Shown: positions 1 to 9,194, counted from the stretch's first letter. The stretch is 33,634 nt of DNA from Candidatus Azambacteria bacterium (GCA_016200965.1 JACQDT010000024.1:1-33634); one strand, 5' to 3'. Numbers and translations: made by a program. Notes: generated by a model not told the origin, from the sequence alone.

Positions 1-163
1 GGTACAATGGAGCGAAGTGTAACCAAAACCTCGCCGTTGCGGAGACAAGCAAGGCCGCCGCTGGAGCGGCCGGCGGATTGAGCAAGAGGACGGGGACAGA
101 GGGCACCCTGCCCGCTTTGGCCTCGCGACGCTTTTCTTTGAGGAATCAAGACCGGCCGGATGT
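1..163. other. GC-rich leading stretch with no assignable gene
   Basis: This GC-rich segment has frames that stay open to the window edge on both strands, but no start codon, recognisable motif or domain. It could be the tail of a gene beginning outside the window or non-coding DNA. A GC-rich inverted repeat lies around positions 54-77. I cannot assign a function. Confidence 0.3.
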
Positions 164-175
164 GTTAGGATGCTA

Positions 176-204
176 TTGACAAAAAATCTAAAAAGTAGTA
201 GTAT
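176..204 (+). promoter_or_regulatory. sigma70-type promoter of the lipoprotein gene
   Basis: A perfect TTGACA (-35) at 176-181 is followed after 17 bases by TAGTAT (-10) at 199-204. It points at the lipoprotein gene and predicts a leader of about 60 nt, unlike the very short leaders predicted for other genes here. Confidence 0.65.
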
Positions 205-273
205 CTAACACATTGCAGGGGCTGAATTCGCTGTTTTAAAACAACATAAAAACACAGAGGGAGGTAATGAGCC

Positions 274-750
274 ATGGGAAAAATATTCGCTATCTTGGTG
301 CTTGCAACCATGATGATGTCGGGATGTGCAACTATACAAATCCCTTCCGACTCACCATATCGAAAGGTGTTTGCGGAAAACACAACAACCTACGAACTTG
401 AGGTGACGGGCGCAATAGAAGAGATCTTTGCACCCGGCGAAATAAAATATCCGAGGATGGAATGCACCGGATATTTTGAGGGAATAGCTTATGCATATCT
501 TATTCACGGCTTTGCTGAAAACGGCGCCGTGGTAAAAGAATACATCGGCGAGGCCCACTACAGCTTCATCGTGGATAACCGGCCGGAAATCTACAAACAA
601 GTTCCGGTGGATGCTCATGTATCATTCGCGAACGGCTTCAGTATTCAAAGTAAAGTGCTTGGAGGAAGAAAAAAGAGTCGCTTTCTCCCCGGTCTTTACC
701 AGCCATGCAGTTTCCTGATCCCCACAGTAAAATTTGAATGGAAGAAATAG
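274..750 (+). CDS. small lipoprotein of unknown family
   Basis: The 158-residue product starts with a short hydrophobic signal ending in a lipobox (MMSGC, Cys18), so it is predicted to be lipidated and anchored on the outer face of a membrane. The mature part is beta-rich looking, with no domain I recognise. The ATG at 274 has a strong Shine-Dalgarno sequence (GGGAGGT, 259-265). This is unusual, because almost no other gene in the window has one. The gene has its own promoter (176-204) and terminator (766-804), making a self-contained single-gene unit. That independence and the different start architecture suggest acquisition from another lineage, but this is inference. Confidence 0.8.
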   Translation: MGKIFAILVLATMMMSGCATIQIPSDSPYRKVFAENTTTYELEVTGAIEEIFAPGEIKYPRMECTGYFEGIAYAYLIHGFAENGAVVKEYIGEAHYSFIVDNRPEIYKQVPVDAHVSFANGFSIQSKVLGGRKKSRFLPGLYQPCSFLIPTVKFEWKK

Positions 751-765
751 TTTTGGGGGCATCGT

Positions 766-804
766 AAAAAGCGCCAATTCCGAAAACGGGGTTGGCGCTT
801 TTTT
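766..804 (+). terminator. rho-independent terminator of the lipoprotein gene
   Basis: The hairpin has arms GCGCCAATTCCG and CGGGGTTGGCGC around an AAAA loop, with two G-U pairs, and is flanked by an A-run and a T-run (TTTTTT). It begins 15 bases after the lipoprotein stop codon. The A/T flanks would allow it to work in both directions. Confidence 0.9.
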
Positions 805-871
805 ATTTGCGCGCGCAGACCGCATTGATGTTATTTGGCATCATCACGATCATCACATACGCTGTGTATTA

Positions 872-915
872 CATCTTTGTCATTTTACCCCGATCGGGGT
901 AAAATGACAAAGATG
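872..915. repeat. 44-bp perfect palindrome, left copy
   Basis: Each arm of 22 bases is a perfect reverse complement of the other, centred on CCCCGATCGGGG (893/894). It contains both candidate ATG starts (904 and 913) of the Cas2-like gene. A second copy sharing the central 32 bp lies just after that gene (1518-1553). It may be an autoregulatory operator, a REP-like element, or the end of a mobile unit. No T-run follows, so it is not a classical terminator. Confidence 0.9.
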
Positions 916-1491
916 AAAAAACACGCGGAAAAGAGGGCGGGCATTACCATAGGGCCGCAGGCGCAAAAACTCTTATTGCTGTTACAAACAGGCATAACGT
1001 TGTCACTCACTTCGCGGCCGGATTCTTTTTTTCGGGTAATCCGTGAGACATCAAAAGAGTTGAAAAAAATAAATCAGCGTACGTTGCAACGGGCGATCCG
1101 CGCCCTGTACCGCTCAAAGCTCATCGGGTGTGAAGAACACGACGACGGCACTATTACGCTTACGCTGTCGGAAAATGGGGAGAAGCGCGCGCTTCGCTAT
1201 CATCTTGGCAATCTTTGCATCAAAAAACCGGCACAATGGGACAGCTGGTGGCGGGTGGTAGTATTTGACGTTCCGGAACGTCTTAGGTTGGGGAGGGAAG
1301 CGCTCGTGGACAAGCTCAAACAACTTGGCTTTTCGCCAATTCAAAAGAGCGTATTTGTGTTCCCCTACGAATGTAAAAATGAACTTGATTTTATTATTGA
1401 AGCGTTTGACCTGCGGCCATATGTACGGCTTATGCGCGTGAAAGAAATTGATATTGAACTTGAATTAAAAGAGAAATTTGGCTTGGTGTAA
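904..1491 (+). CDS. PaaX-like winged-helix protein with Cas2-like C-terminal domain
   Basis: The product of about 195 residues has an N-terminal winged-helix-like region (roughly residues 12-95, with 'RTLQRAIRALYRSKLIG' as the likely recognition part) and a C-terminal ferredoxin-like domain (about 105-190). That domain starts with WWRVVVFDVPE and includes GFSPIQKSVFVFPY, the pattern of PaaX central domains and Cas2 proteins. PaaX-family proteins are transcriptional repressors; Cas2 is part of the CRISPR adaptation complex. No cas1 or CRISPR array is visible, so a CRISPR role is unlikely. Start choice: ATG 904 or 913, both inside the left palindrome; an in-frame ATG at 835 lies upstream of the palindrome and is less likely. 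The gene is tightly bracketed by two copies of the palindrome. Confidence 0.75.
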   Translation: MTKMKKHAEKRAGITIGPQAQKLLLLLQTGITLSLTSRPDSFFRVIRETSKELKKINQRTLQRAIRALYRSKLIGCEEHDDGTITLTLSENGEKRALRYHLGNLCIKKPAQWDSWWRVVVFDVPERLRLGREALVDKLKQLGFSPIQKSVFVFPYECKNELDFIIEAFDLRPYVRLMRVKEIDIELELKEKFGLV

Positions 1492-1517
1492 TATGACACA
1501 GCATGAAAAAGTGTAAC

Positions 1518-1553
1518 TATGTCATTTTACCCCGATCGGGGTAAAATGACATA
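1518..1553. repeat. 36-bp perfect palindrome, right copy
   Basis: This perfect palindrome is centred on CCCGATCGGG (1535/1536) and begins 27 bases after the Cas2-like gene's stop codon. The central 32 bp, from TGTCATTTTACCCC through the GATC centre, is identical to the copy at 872-915. The outer flanks differ, so the conserved unit appears to be the 32-bp core. Confidence 0.9.
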
Positions 1554-1596
1554 TCTAGAATAAAGAAGGGTAGGAAGCAAAAAGAGGATAATTTGT

Positions 1597-1626
1597 TTGT
1601 GGAAATGAAGAGGTGTCTGCTATACT
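1597..1626 (+). promoter_or_regulatory. promoter at the head of the secretion-like locus
   Basis: TTGTGG (1597-1602), an 18-base spacer and TATACT (1621-1626). The predicted transcription start is near 1633, only about 8 bases before the ATG at 1641. This argues against the upstream in-frame ATG at 1593. Confidence 0.5.
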
Positions 1627-1640
1627 ACACGCATAATCTT

Positions 1641-2591
1641 ATGACGAAAGAAACCAGAAACAAGGTGGTTGTTCCCGCTGTTTTGCTGTGCGGCATATTC
1701 ATCGGCGGGGCAATCGTATTACAAACCAAGGGCATCGGCGCGATTGTCCTTACCGAAGGCAAGAAAATCCTTTTCCCCATCGCATCGGAGCCGGACGCCG
1801 ACCCCGATAATGACGGACTCAAAAACTGGGAGGAAGGCGTATATAAAACCGATCCGCGAAATCCCGACACCGACGGCGATGGGTATCTGGACGGCGAGGA
1901 AGTGGCATCGGGATATGACCCGACGATAAAGGCGCCGGGCGACGCATTGCCCGGAGCTAATGCGGCCGCGCCGCGGCCTCTGCCAAAAAACCTCACTACT
2001 CACCTTGCCCAAATCCTTACCCAAAAAATTTCTGCGGGAGAGATAGACCCCGCTAAAGAAACCAAAGTTGACCCCAACGATCCCACCGTCCCCTACAACC
2101 AGGAGATATTGAACGAAGCGCTCGCGCAAATTGCGGTGCGCGCAAAAGAATACTTTGTCCTGCCGGAAGTGAAGGATGCGGATATTGTCATCGCGAAAGA
2201 AGCGGCCACGCGAGAAACAATCCATCTCTATCTGCAAAAAATACAAAGCAACATAACAACAAACGTAGACGACATCAAACGATTGAAAACATCGGAGGTA
2301 ATCATGCTACAAGACGCGGTCAACTCTAAAAACACCGATGCGATTTCAACATACATAACGGATTATCAAAAAGTGTTGGCCGCCATGAAGGCGACCGAAG
2401 TGCCGTCTTCATTGGTTGCGTGGCACAAAAGCATGATTGCGACCGTTTCACTGATGACAAAAATATTTGAGTCGGTCAGGGATTTCCAAAACGATCCGGC
2501 AATGGCCGCGGCCGCCATGGAAACGTATTCGCCCACCGTAAGCGCATTGCAAAAATTAACCGAGGATTTGGCGACGCAAATGCTAAAATAA
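1641..2591 (+). CDS. membrane-anchored protein with thrombospondin type 3-like calcium-binding repeats
   Basis: The 316-residue product has an N-terminal membrane segment (about residues 8-27), then an Asp-rich region (about 52-95) with DPDNDGLKNWEE, NPDTDGDGYLDGEE and similar units. These match thrombospondin type 3 / EF-hand-like calcium-binding repeats. The rest (about 110-316) is predicted helical and has no family I recognise. It should sit outside the membrane, tethered at its N terminus. The start at 1641 is chosen because the promoter's -10 box lies at 1621-1626, inside the longer reading frame that begins at 1593. It is the first gene of a run of same-strand genes reaching 16423, and stops 4 bases before the next ATG. 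Confidence 0.75.
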   Translation: MTKETRNKVVVPAVLLCGIFIGGAIVLQTKGIGAIVLTEGKKILFPIASEPDADPDNDGLKNWEEGVYKTDPRNPDTDGDGYLDGEEVASGYDPTIKAPGDALPGANAAAPRPLPKNLTTHLAQILTQKISAGEIDPAKETKVDPNDPTVPYNQEILNEALAQIAVRAKEYFVLPEVKDADIVIAKEAATRETIHLYLQKIQSNITTNVDDIKRLKTSEVIMLQDAVNSKNTDAISTYITDYQKVLAAMKATEVPSSLVAWHKSMIATVSLMTKIFESVRDFQNDPAMAAAAMETYSPTVSALQKLTEDLATQMLK

Positions 2592-2595
2592 GCGC

Positions 2596-5500
2596 ATGAA
2601 CGGCTTTTTGCCAAAATCAGTATCGGGGCTTCTCGTTGCGGTGATTATCGCAAATTCTTTTTTGTTTGCAATGCTGTTTCAGCCGCAGCAAGCGCAAGCG
2701 CAAGCCGTAGTTACTGATCCGGTGCTTACATCCGTGCAGTCGTTAAGCTACGGCGCGCAACTTGTTGATCATGCCTTAAACGTTGCGGCGGAAACAAAAG
2801 ACACCGCCGCGCAGACAAAAACAGGTCTTTTTGAAATTTGGGACCAGTTCAAATCGAATCACGGTATTATTGCCGATATCGTAAGAAGCCTTTTTCTTAT
2901 TCTCATACACCAAATACTCGCCAAGATCACCAACGATATCGTGGCGTGGATCAACGGCGGGGGGAAAGGGAAAATACGCGTCCTGCAGGACCCGGGGAAA
3001 TTCTTGAGAGACGCGGTTGACGAAGCGGGAGGAGTGCTCGCCGGCGCTATTTTGAATGTGGACCCCAAATCGCTGTGCGACGCAAGCTTCCTCAAGATCA
3101 AATTAAAACTGGCGTTCACCGGCCCGTATGCCATTCCCGCCTTTGACGAAAAAGTGGGATGCACATTCACCGGCATGGCGGAGGGCTTGCGCAAATTCAA
3201 AGATGACTTCATCCAGGGCGGATGGGCGTCGTTCATACAGCTCACCGAAAAGCCGAACAATCACATCGGGCAGACCCTTATCGTCGCCGAAGAGATGAAA
3301 AAAATAAAAGCAGACAAAAACACCGAGGCAACAGCAAAGCTTAATATTGGCCAAGGATTTCTCTCTCAAGAAATGTGTACTGTCACAAGAACAGCTAAGG
3401 CAGCATATCGTACCGGAGATGAAGGAAAAAACATTGAAGACATACAGAAAGATATTCCAAATGCCTCAGGTTTAAGCTCGGATGATTTCATATCGTGGTA
3501 CAGGGGGAGCGGCGGAGAGGTGGTGTGCAAAGCTGTCACTCCAGCACAAAACATAAAAGCTCTTTCGGATCGCTACTTACAACAACCTCTGAATTATTTG
3601 CAGGGGGGCGCTGACTCTCTCACGAGCCAGCTCGGGACCAGCATGCCAAGCATACTGAAACCTTATCTACTCGCCATTGGCTCTGCGGGGCTTAATTTAC
3701 TCCTGAAAAAAGGGCAGGGACTCATCACCACCACCCTGCAAAAAGCGCTTAAACCGCGCAAAGCGAACAGGCAAGTGACAAACTCCCTGCAGGAAAACAC
3801 GGCGCTCGCCAGTTCGGCAGGGGCGCTTTCAGGGACGATGGGGGGCTTCCGCACATTTTTGTTGAACGCCTTGCTTGAGTTCAGCATATTCATCACCGCG
3901 TCCTCCCAAGTGGTTGAATCAAGCAACAGGGTGCTCGGGAGAATACCGCTTAATCGCGGAGAGTGGCAAAAGCAATACCCTGGGGTTGCGGAGAGTCCTG
4001 TTCAAGGTTGCATATTTGACCTGTGGAAGAATAGTAGTAACTGTAATTATGTATCATACCCTGCCATAGATGATGCTACGCAAATCAATCTGCTTGGCGG
4101 CAGTTATAAAGTGCTGGCCGCGGACGGTACCACCGTCCTCTCTCCTGTCAAGGATACGAGCAGTCCGCCTGACGGCATACTGGATCCTACGCTCACAACC
4201 ACTTACCCCGCCGGCAAGATGTTTTACGAGCAGGCGCAGTGGTGCGGCGCATATTACCAGAAAATTGACATAGACGGGGCATCCGCATCGGCAGTCATTC
4301 CTTCCTATGTGACAGATCATCCTAGGTACCTGACCGACCAACACGCTACCTTAACCGCCGATTGCCCCGTATCGCAATACAGCGCTACCATCATCGGCAA
4401 CTGTTCCGGACCGGATTGGGTCACCTACGATCTTGACGGCGACGGCGCCCCCGAGCTCGCGGAGCGCATCACCGACGCGTTTGACGATCTCGGCGCGGGA
4501 TCCCCAAACAGATTCTACCGCGAAAAAACGTATGTGGACGGCGTGACGGATATTACTCCCGGCGGCGCGGGAACAATTACCGAAACGATCATCAGCGGCT
4601 ACGTCCAAAACACGGGGAATACCAGCGCCATCGTTGCGTTCAAAAAGTTATTTGAATTAGGCCCGGCGTCTCTTGACGTATATCCGCAGGGCAGTATATA
4701 CCTTGTCAGCCCGGCTCATACTCCCGATGGCTCCGGAAAAGTTCCCGCCAATTCCGTCACCACTCCGTTTTGGGAAAAATATTTCAGCCCCACGTTTGAA
4801 GGCGGCTCCGTCATTCTTATGAATTTCGCACACACAATCACCTATTCCTTTGATTTCGTCAATGCGCTCGGTGCGCCAGGTGCAGACGGCACAAATGATC
4901 TCCTTTACACGTCATCGGACAATACTGACCCCGATCTCATGTGGCTCGTGCCACCGTTTTATCCCGAGCTGTTGGAAAAAATACAGGACTTGATGGAAAA
5001 GGTCCGTGTGGTGAACGGCTATAACTATCCGCCTTCGGGAATAAAATATTACGACTCTTCGCTCGCGGACCAGCTGGGAGCGAATCCCGACGACGACCTT
5101 TCCGACAATAATCCCGCAAACCCCCTCTACAACGAAATAGTGGATGCCACAACCGGAACAGTGACACAAGAAGGGTACAAGGGCTCCGTGAACGACGTCA
5201 TCACAACATACAACAATATCGCCCAAACCTATCAGGCGCTTTTTGCCGGCCTGCAGGACGAAAACTCGCTTGAGTCGGTAGACAAGGACTTCACCATTTT
5301 AAATCCCAAGGAGCAGAACATCCGCCTCGCGCTCATCGGCAAACGCTGTCCGGTCATCGCGCCATCTGCGACCTCCAACCCCGACCTCATACAGCAATGC
5401 CCGACGCTTGCCACCGGAGAATATAATATGGCGCGCAAATTCATATTCCAGCCGGACGACCTGAGTGAGGCCGCAACCGGCCTCACCACCGGATTCGCAA

Positions 5501-7128
5501 CCAACCCGTTTTCGGGCGCGAAAAGCTCCGCAATCGCCGGCGTACTGAATCTGGAAGACATGACCACGCAATTGCAATCGCTTCCGCCCGATAAAAACAT
5601 CGTGAAACTCATCCGCCTGCGGCAGATTTTGGAACAGGTGCAGGTCGCGCCCCAGCGCATGCAGATCCCCGGGAAAACAAAAGGCGTATTCATTAATCCG
5701 GGCGCGCTTGACGGCGCGGATATCGTCCAAACATCTCTTCCCGGATACGAGAAAGTCCAGGACTGGCTCAACGATACTTCCACGAAAAATCTGAACATCC
5801 AGAAACTGATAGAGGCGTACGGATATGTCACCGCGAAAGAAGCGTATCCCGTCATCAGCAAAGAACTGGATGACGTGCTGGACTCCGCAATCAATCAGGT
5901 TGCCGACAAGCTCAAGGACGTCTTTCTCAAGCGCGTTGAAGTACAGCTGGAACAGGCGAAGAGAAACGCCCAGCACCGGCTGTCTCGGTTCATTGAATAC
6001 GTCCGCGACCTCAACAGCACGGTGAAGCTTGAAAAAGAATATCCCCCTACTACCGCCGCACCAACCGGGCTTGAGACAAGACAAATCGCATCCGATACGC
6101 TTATATGGAATGTTGACGCGAAGCTTATGTTCTCCAATCTCGCACAGATTGACGCGTGGCTCGCCCGCGACGAAACCGCGGTTGATGCTAGCGGTAACCT
6201 GACTCGTCCGCCCCTGGCCACGGCGCTCTCCGATAACGACCGGAGCGGCATCATCGGCTCGGGCGCATATAAAATAAAATCGCTGAGTAAGTTCGTCGGC
6301 ATTGACACCACGACGGAAGCATTCACGACCCAAACGACCAAATACACCACTTCCGGCGCCGCAAGCACCTCCACGCAAGACATTACGACCGATCTGGACA
6401 AGCGGGTACGAAACGTGTTGAGAGACGTGTATCGTCTTTATACCGGCATCTTTAATAAAACCGGGGAAACGGTTTCCGACGCTGATCGCAAGCTTTCCGC
6501 GGGCTGTTCCTACGATGACGTTCGGGGAATTGGGTCATGCGCGCTTTCGGGGGGGCAGGTCATCTATAAAGACGCGCGCACGAAACTGCGCGAAATTGAA
6601 AACGACTTCGGGCTCATGGTGGAAGAAGCGTCAAAGGTGAAGGAGGAATTCTCCGATCTCATCGGAAGCGTCAGGGGGGAAAAACAGGACACGGAAGACC
6701 TTATTCAAAAAATCAGCGAAATTGAAAGCGACTACAACCAAGCAAACTCCTATGTCGGCATACCCACCACAGGCACAGGAAATTTATGGAGCTTCACCAC
6801 GGGCCAAACCGTTTTAAAGGGCGTGGCGGTGGGCGTGGCGGTGGGCGGCGCCGTCTTTGCGGGCGCGTACCTTGCGGGAGTAGTAGCCACTGGAGGACTC
6901 CTGTTGGCGGCGGCTCCTGTCATTATCGCGGTGGCTTATTTCATAAGCAGGGCGAACAGAAAAAAGGCAAAGAAGGCGAAAAAGAAATATCAGCAGGAGG
7001 TCGCGGAGAAGGCAAACGATGCCAGAGAAGGCATCAAGAACTTCAATAAGCATCTTGGCCAGCTTGCGGGCACGTTTATCTGCGGCAAAGTGAATCCGCT
7101 GTACCAGGATAATACCACCACTCCGTAA
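2596..7128 (+). CDS. very large exported protein of the secretion-like locus, unknown family
   Basis: The 1510-residue product begins with a signal peptide (hydrophobic stretch about 10-27, ending AQAQA). Early hydrophobic segments (about 95-120 and 415-435) and a Gly/Ala-rich hydrophobic pair near the C terminus (about 1408-1452), followed by a Lys-rich tail, suggest several membrane contacts. A Ca-binding-like loop (DLDGDG) lies near residue 615. Long coiled-coil-prone stretches occur around 1100-1160 and 1340-1390. I do not recognise a family. Its place between the repeat protein and the VirB6-like gene suggests a structural part of the envelope-spanning machinery or a surface filament. 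A region of clearly lower GC (about 3280-3560) sits inside it. Confidence 0.75.
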   Translation: MNGFLPKSVSGLLVAVIIANSFLFAMLFQPQQAQAQAVVTDPVLTSVQSLSYGAQLVDHALNVAAETKDTAAQTKTGLFEIWDQFKSNHGIIADIVRSLFLILIHQILAKITNDIVAWINGGGKGKIRVLQDPGKFLRDAVDEAGGVLAGAILNVDPKSLCDASFLKIKLKLAFTGPYAIPAFDEKVGCTFTGMAEGLRKFKDDFIQGGWASFIQLTEKPNNHIGQTLIVAEEMKKIKADKNTEATAKLNIGQGFLSQEMCTVTRTAKAAYRTGDEGKNIEDIQKDIPNASGLSSDDFISWYRGSGGEVVCKAVTPAQNIKALSDRYLQQPLNYLQGGADSLTSQLGTSMPSILKPYLLAIGSAGLNLLLKKGQGLITTTLQKALKPRKANRQVTNSLQENTALASSAGALSGTMGGFRTFLLNALLEFSIFITASSQVVESSNRVLGRIPLNRGEWQKQYPGVAESPVQGCIFDLWKNSSNCNYVSYPAIDDATQINLLGGSYKVLAADGTTVLSPVKDTSSPPDGILDPTLTTTYPAGKMFYEQAQWCGAYYQKIDIDGASASAVIPSYVTDHPRYLTDQHATLTADCPVSQYSATIIGNCSGPDWVTYDLDGDGAPELAERITDAFDDLGAGSPNRFYREKTYVDGVTDITPGGAGTITETIISGYVQNTGNTSAIVAFKKLFELGPASLDVYPQGSIYLVSPAHTPDGSGKVPANSVTTPFWEKYFSPTFEGGSVILMNFAHTITYSFDFVNALGAPGADGTNDLLYTSSDNTDPDLMWLVPPFYPELLEKIQDLMEKVRVVNGYNYPPSGIKYYDSSLADQLGANPDDDLSDNNPANPLYNEIVDATTGTVTQEGYKGSVNDVITTYNNIAQTYQALFAGLQDENSLESVDKDFTILNPKEQNIRLALIGKRCPVIAPSATSNPDLIQQCPTLATGEYNMARKFIFQPDDLSEAATGLTTGFATNPFSGAKSSAIAGVLNLEDMTTQLQSLPPDKNIVKLIRLRQILEQVQVAPQRMQIPGKTKGVFINPGALDGADIVQTSLPGYEKVQDWLNDTSTKNLNIQKLIEAYGYVTAKEAYPVISKELDDVLDSAINQVADKLKDVFLKRVEVQLEQAKRNAQHRLSRFIEYVRDLNSTVKLEKEYPPTTAAPTGLETRQIASDTLIWNVDAKLMFSNLAQIDAWLARDETAVDASGNLTRPPLATALSDNDRSGIIGSGAYKIKSLSKFVGIDTTTEAFTTQTTKYTTSGAASTSTQDITTDLDKRVRNVLRDVYRLYTGIFNKTGETVSDADRKLSAGCSYDDVRGIGSCALSGGQVIYKDARTKLREIENDFGLMVEEASKVKEEFSDLIGSVRGEKQDTEDLIQKISEIESDYNQANSYVGIPTTGTGNLWSFTTGQTVLKGVAVGVAVGGAVFAGAYLAGVVATGGLLLAAAPVIIAVAYFISRANRKKAKKAKKKYQQEVAEKANDAREGIKNFNKHLGQLAGTFICGKVNPLYQDNTTTP

Positions 7129-7129
7129 T

Positions 7130-9169
7130 ATGACCATACGCAATAAAAAATTAATGGTACTGGCAGCGGTAGCGGCGTGCACACTCTTGCTTGTTCCCGC
7201 GCTATTGGGAAGTGTTCTGATGCCCACACAAGCGCTTGCGCAAGCAGACCTCCTCTCCGGTGAAGCAACCGGCGCACAACCGGGAATAGTTGGCTTCGGG
7301 GGAGGAGTACCTGAAACAGACAGCGGTCCGTCGTGGTTTACCTTTTTACTATATCAACTTGTTAAATTCCTCGCGTGGATACTTGCTTTCGTTGCAATGT
7401 TCGTCAACTGGGTAATGAGCCCGTTCCCCGTCACCACTTCCACCCTCGTGCAAATCGGCTGGACCGTGACGCGCGACTTCGCCAACATGTTTTTCATCCT
7501 CATTCTGCTTGGCATCGCGCTTGATTTTATTTTGTTCAACTCGTTTCAGGTAAAAAAAATGCTGCCCCGCCTTCTGCTTATCGCACTTCTCATCAACTTC
7601 AGCTTGCCCATCGCCGGCATCGTCATTGATTTTGCGAACGTGTTCACCTCTTTCTTTCTGGACAAAGTTTCAGGAGGAGGATTCACAGAGGCGATTGGTC
7701 AAAGCGTCGGCATACAGCGCATATTAGACGCAAATTCCGTCCAAGCCGCAACAACTCCCGCCTCCGCACTCCAAAGCACGGTCCTTGAAATGTTTTTTGT
7801 CATTCTCTACCTTATCGGCATGATCTTTATTTTCCTTGCGCTTGGCTTGATGTTTCTCATCAGAACCGGATATCTTTCCTTCCTTCTTATTCTTCTTCCT
7901 ATGGTATTGGTGCTGTACGCATTCCCTCCGACCAGCGGCAAATTCGGCCAATGGCAAAACAGTTTCATTAAATGGACAATGTTTGCTCCCGCGGCGGCAT
8001 TTTTCCTTTATCTCTCCATACTGGTGCTTTCGGCAACCGGAAGCCAAAGCATCATAACGGCTGTTCGGGGGGTGAAAACGGCAACTGCCACGGATTTTTT
8101 CTCCACCACCCTCTCTACCTTTGTACGCTATATCATCGCATGGGCATTGATGCTGGGGAGCTTGGTTACCGCCCAACAAATGGGCATCCATACCGCCGGC
8201 GCGGCGCGCGCCGTCTTTACCAAGGTTGGTAAAGGGGTAAGAGGGAAGGCGGCCTCGGGGGCATGGAAAAGCGCGGCGTGGGCTACGCGCAAAACAGGAG
8301 CCGATAAAGGCGTGGAGAAGCTTGGCGCCGTCCTTTCAAAGATACCCGGCGCAGGAATGCTTGCGCGCGGGATAACTGGCGCCGCGGTAAAGACAAAGGA
8401 GTTTGCGAAAGCCGCAATACCGCAAAAAGAGTTAGACGCATACAAACAGTATTCCGACGAGCAGCTGCATGATACATACAACCGTTCAAGCGGGGCGCGG
8501 AAGGCGGCTGCCGCCAACATATTGGCGCAAAGGGGTAAATTGCGCATAATGGGCGCTGATGGAAAACCACATCCCAATAAGACAAAGGAATTAGTCAAGG
8601 AAGCATACGCACTCAACAAGATACACGGGGATAAGACGGCGCTGGCCAATGTCCGGCGGGCAAGTCCTGCGGCATACAAAGACATCGCGGATGAAGAATG
8701 GAAGCGGCTTGAGAAAGAAAACAAGATAGTAACGCAAAAGAGAAAAGATAGGGATGGAAACGACATTACAGTAAGGGTTGACAGCAAAACGGGAGAAACA
8801 CGTGAGGAAAAGGAGAACATGGCATACGACATAAGAACGAGCGATCTTGAAAATATGAAAGGAATGTGGGACGGGAAGTTAATGGAAGGGTTTGTGAAAA
8901 GCGGGAAACTCACATCCGGGTTCATCAGATCTGCCTCTAATGCGAATGATTATCAGTTCATTGACGAGTTGAACACATATCTTGAAAAAGTGAGCGCCGA
9001 CGACCTGCAAAAGACAAATCCGGGGCTTCTGAACGCCCTTCGGAGCGGAAACATAGATGAGTTTGTGATAGTGCCATCTCATCTTCAGGGGAGCAAGAAG
9101 AAAAAGGACTTGAGTGAAATGACAAAAGAGGAAAGATTTAAACATGTTGAAGCTGAGCTTAAAAAATAG
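7130..9169 (+). CDS. VirB6/TrbL-like multi-spanning membrane protein
   Basis: The 679-residue product has a cleavable-looking signal peptide (ending ALAQA near residue 39), about six to seven membrane segments between residues 70 and 350, and a long charged cytosolic C-terminal half. This layout is that of VirB6/TrbL-type inner-membrane channel proteins of type IV secretion, though primary sequence alone does not prove homology. It starts one base after the stop of the 1510-residue gene, so the two are surely co-transcribed. The C-terminal part (from about 8540) is richer in A+T than the membrane part, hinting at a faster evolving tail. PrgI and VirB4 genes downstream support the assignment. 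Confidence 0.7.
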   Translation: MTIRNKKLMVLAAVAACTLLLVPALLGSVLMPTQALAQADLLSGEATGAQPGIVGFGGGVPETDSGPSWFTFLLYQLVKFLAWILAFVAMFVNWVMSPFPVTTSTLVQIGWTVTRDFANMFFILILLGIALDFILFNSFQVKKMLPRLLLIALLINFSLPIAGIVIDFANVFTSFFLDKVSGGGFTEAIGQSVGIQRILDANSVQAATTPASALQSTVLEMFFVILYLIGMIFIFLALGLMFLIRTGYLSFLLILLPMVLVLYAFPPTSGKFGQWQNSFIKWTMFAPAAAFFLYLSILVLSATGSQSIITAVRGVKTATATDFFSTTLSTFVRYIIAWALMLGSLVTAQQMGIHTAGAARAVFTKVGKGVRGKAASGAWKSAAWATRKTGADKGVEKLGAVLSKIPGAGMLARGITGAAVKTKEFAKAAIPQKELDAYKQYSDEQLHDTYNRSSGARKAAAANILAQRGKLRIMGADGKPHPNKTKELVKEAYALNKIHGDKTALANVRRASPAAYKDIADEEWKRLEKENKIVTQKRKDRDGNDITVRVDSKTGETREEKENMAYDIRTSDLENMKGMWDGKLMEGFVKSGKLTSGFIRSASNANDYQFIDELNTYLEKVSADDLQKTNPGLLNALRSGNIDEFVIVPSHLQGSKKKKDLSEMTKEERFKHVEAELKK

Positions 9170-9194
9170 ATGGGAAAAAAACCATAAGTAAACT

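Noticed and set aside
1-180. RNase P RNA fragment (minus strand GGGCAGGGTGCC)
   Set aside because: A 12-base match to remembered RNase P RNA sequence, but the invariant neighbouring GAGGAAAGUCC region is missing.
835-903. Upstream in-frame ATG extension of the Cas2-like gene
   Set aside because: The extra 23 residues are encoded upstream of and across the left palindrome and do not resemble a PaaX/Cas2 N terminus; starts at 904 or 913 fit better.
904-1491. CRISPR-associated Cas2
   Set aside because: The fold is Cas2-like but it has a winged-helix N terminus, and no cas1, other cas gene or repeat-spacer array is visible in the window.
5299-6378. 359-codon open frame on the minus strand inside the 1510-residue gene
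   Set aside because: It is the antisense shadow of a GC-rich gene; composition is Arg/Gly-rich with no domain, promoter or start signal.
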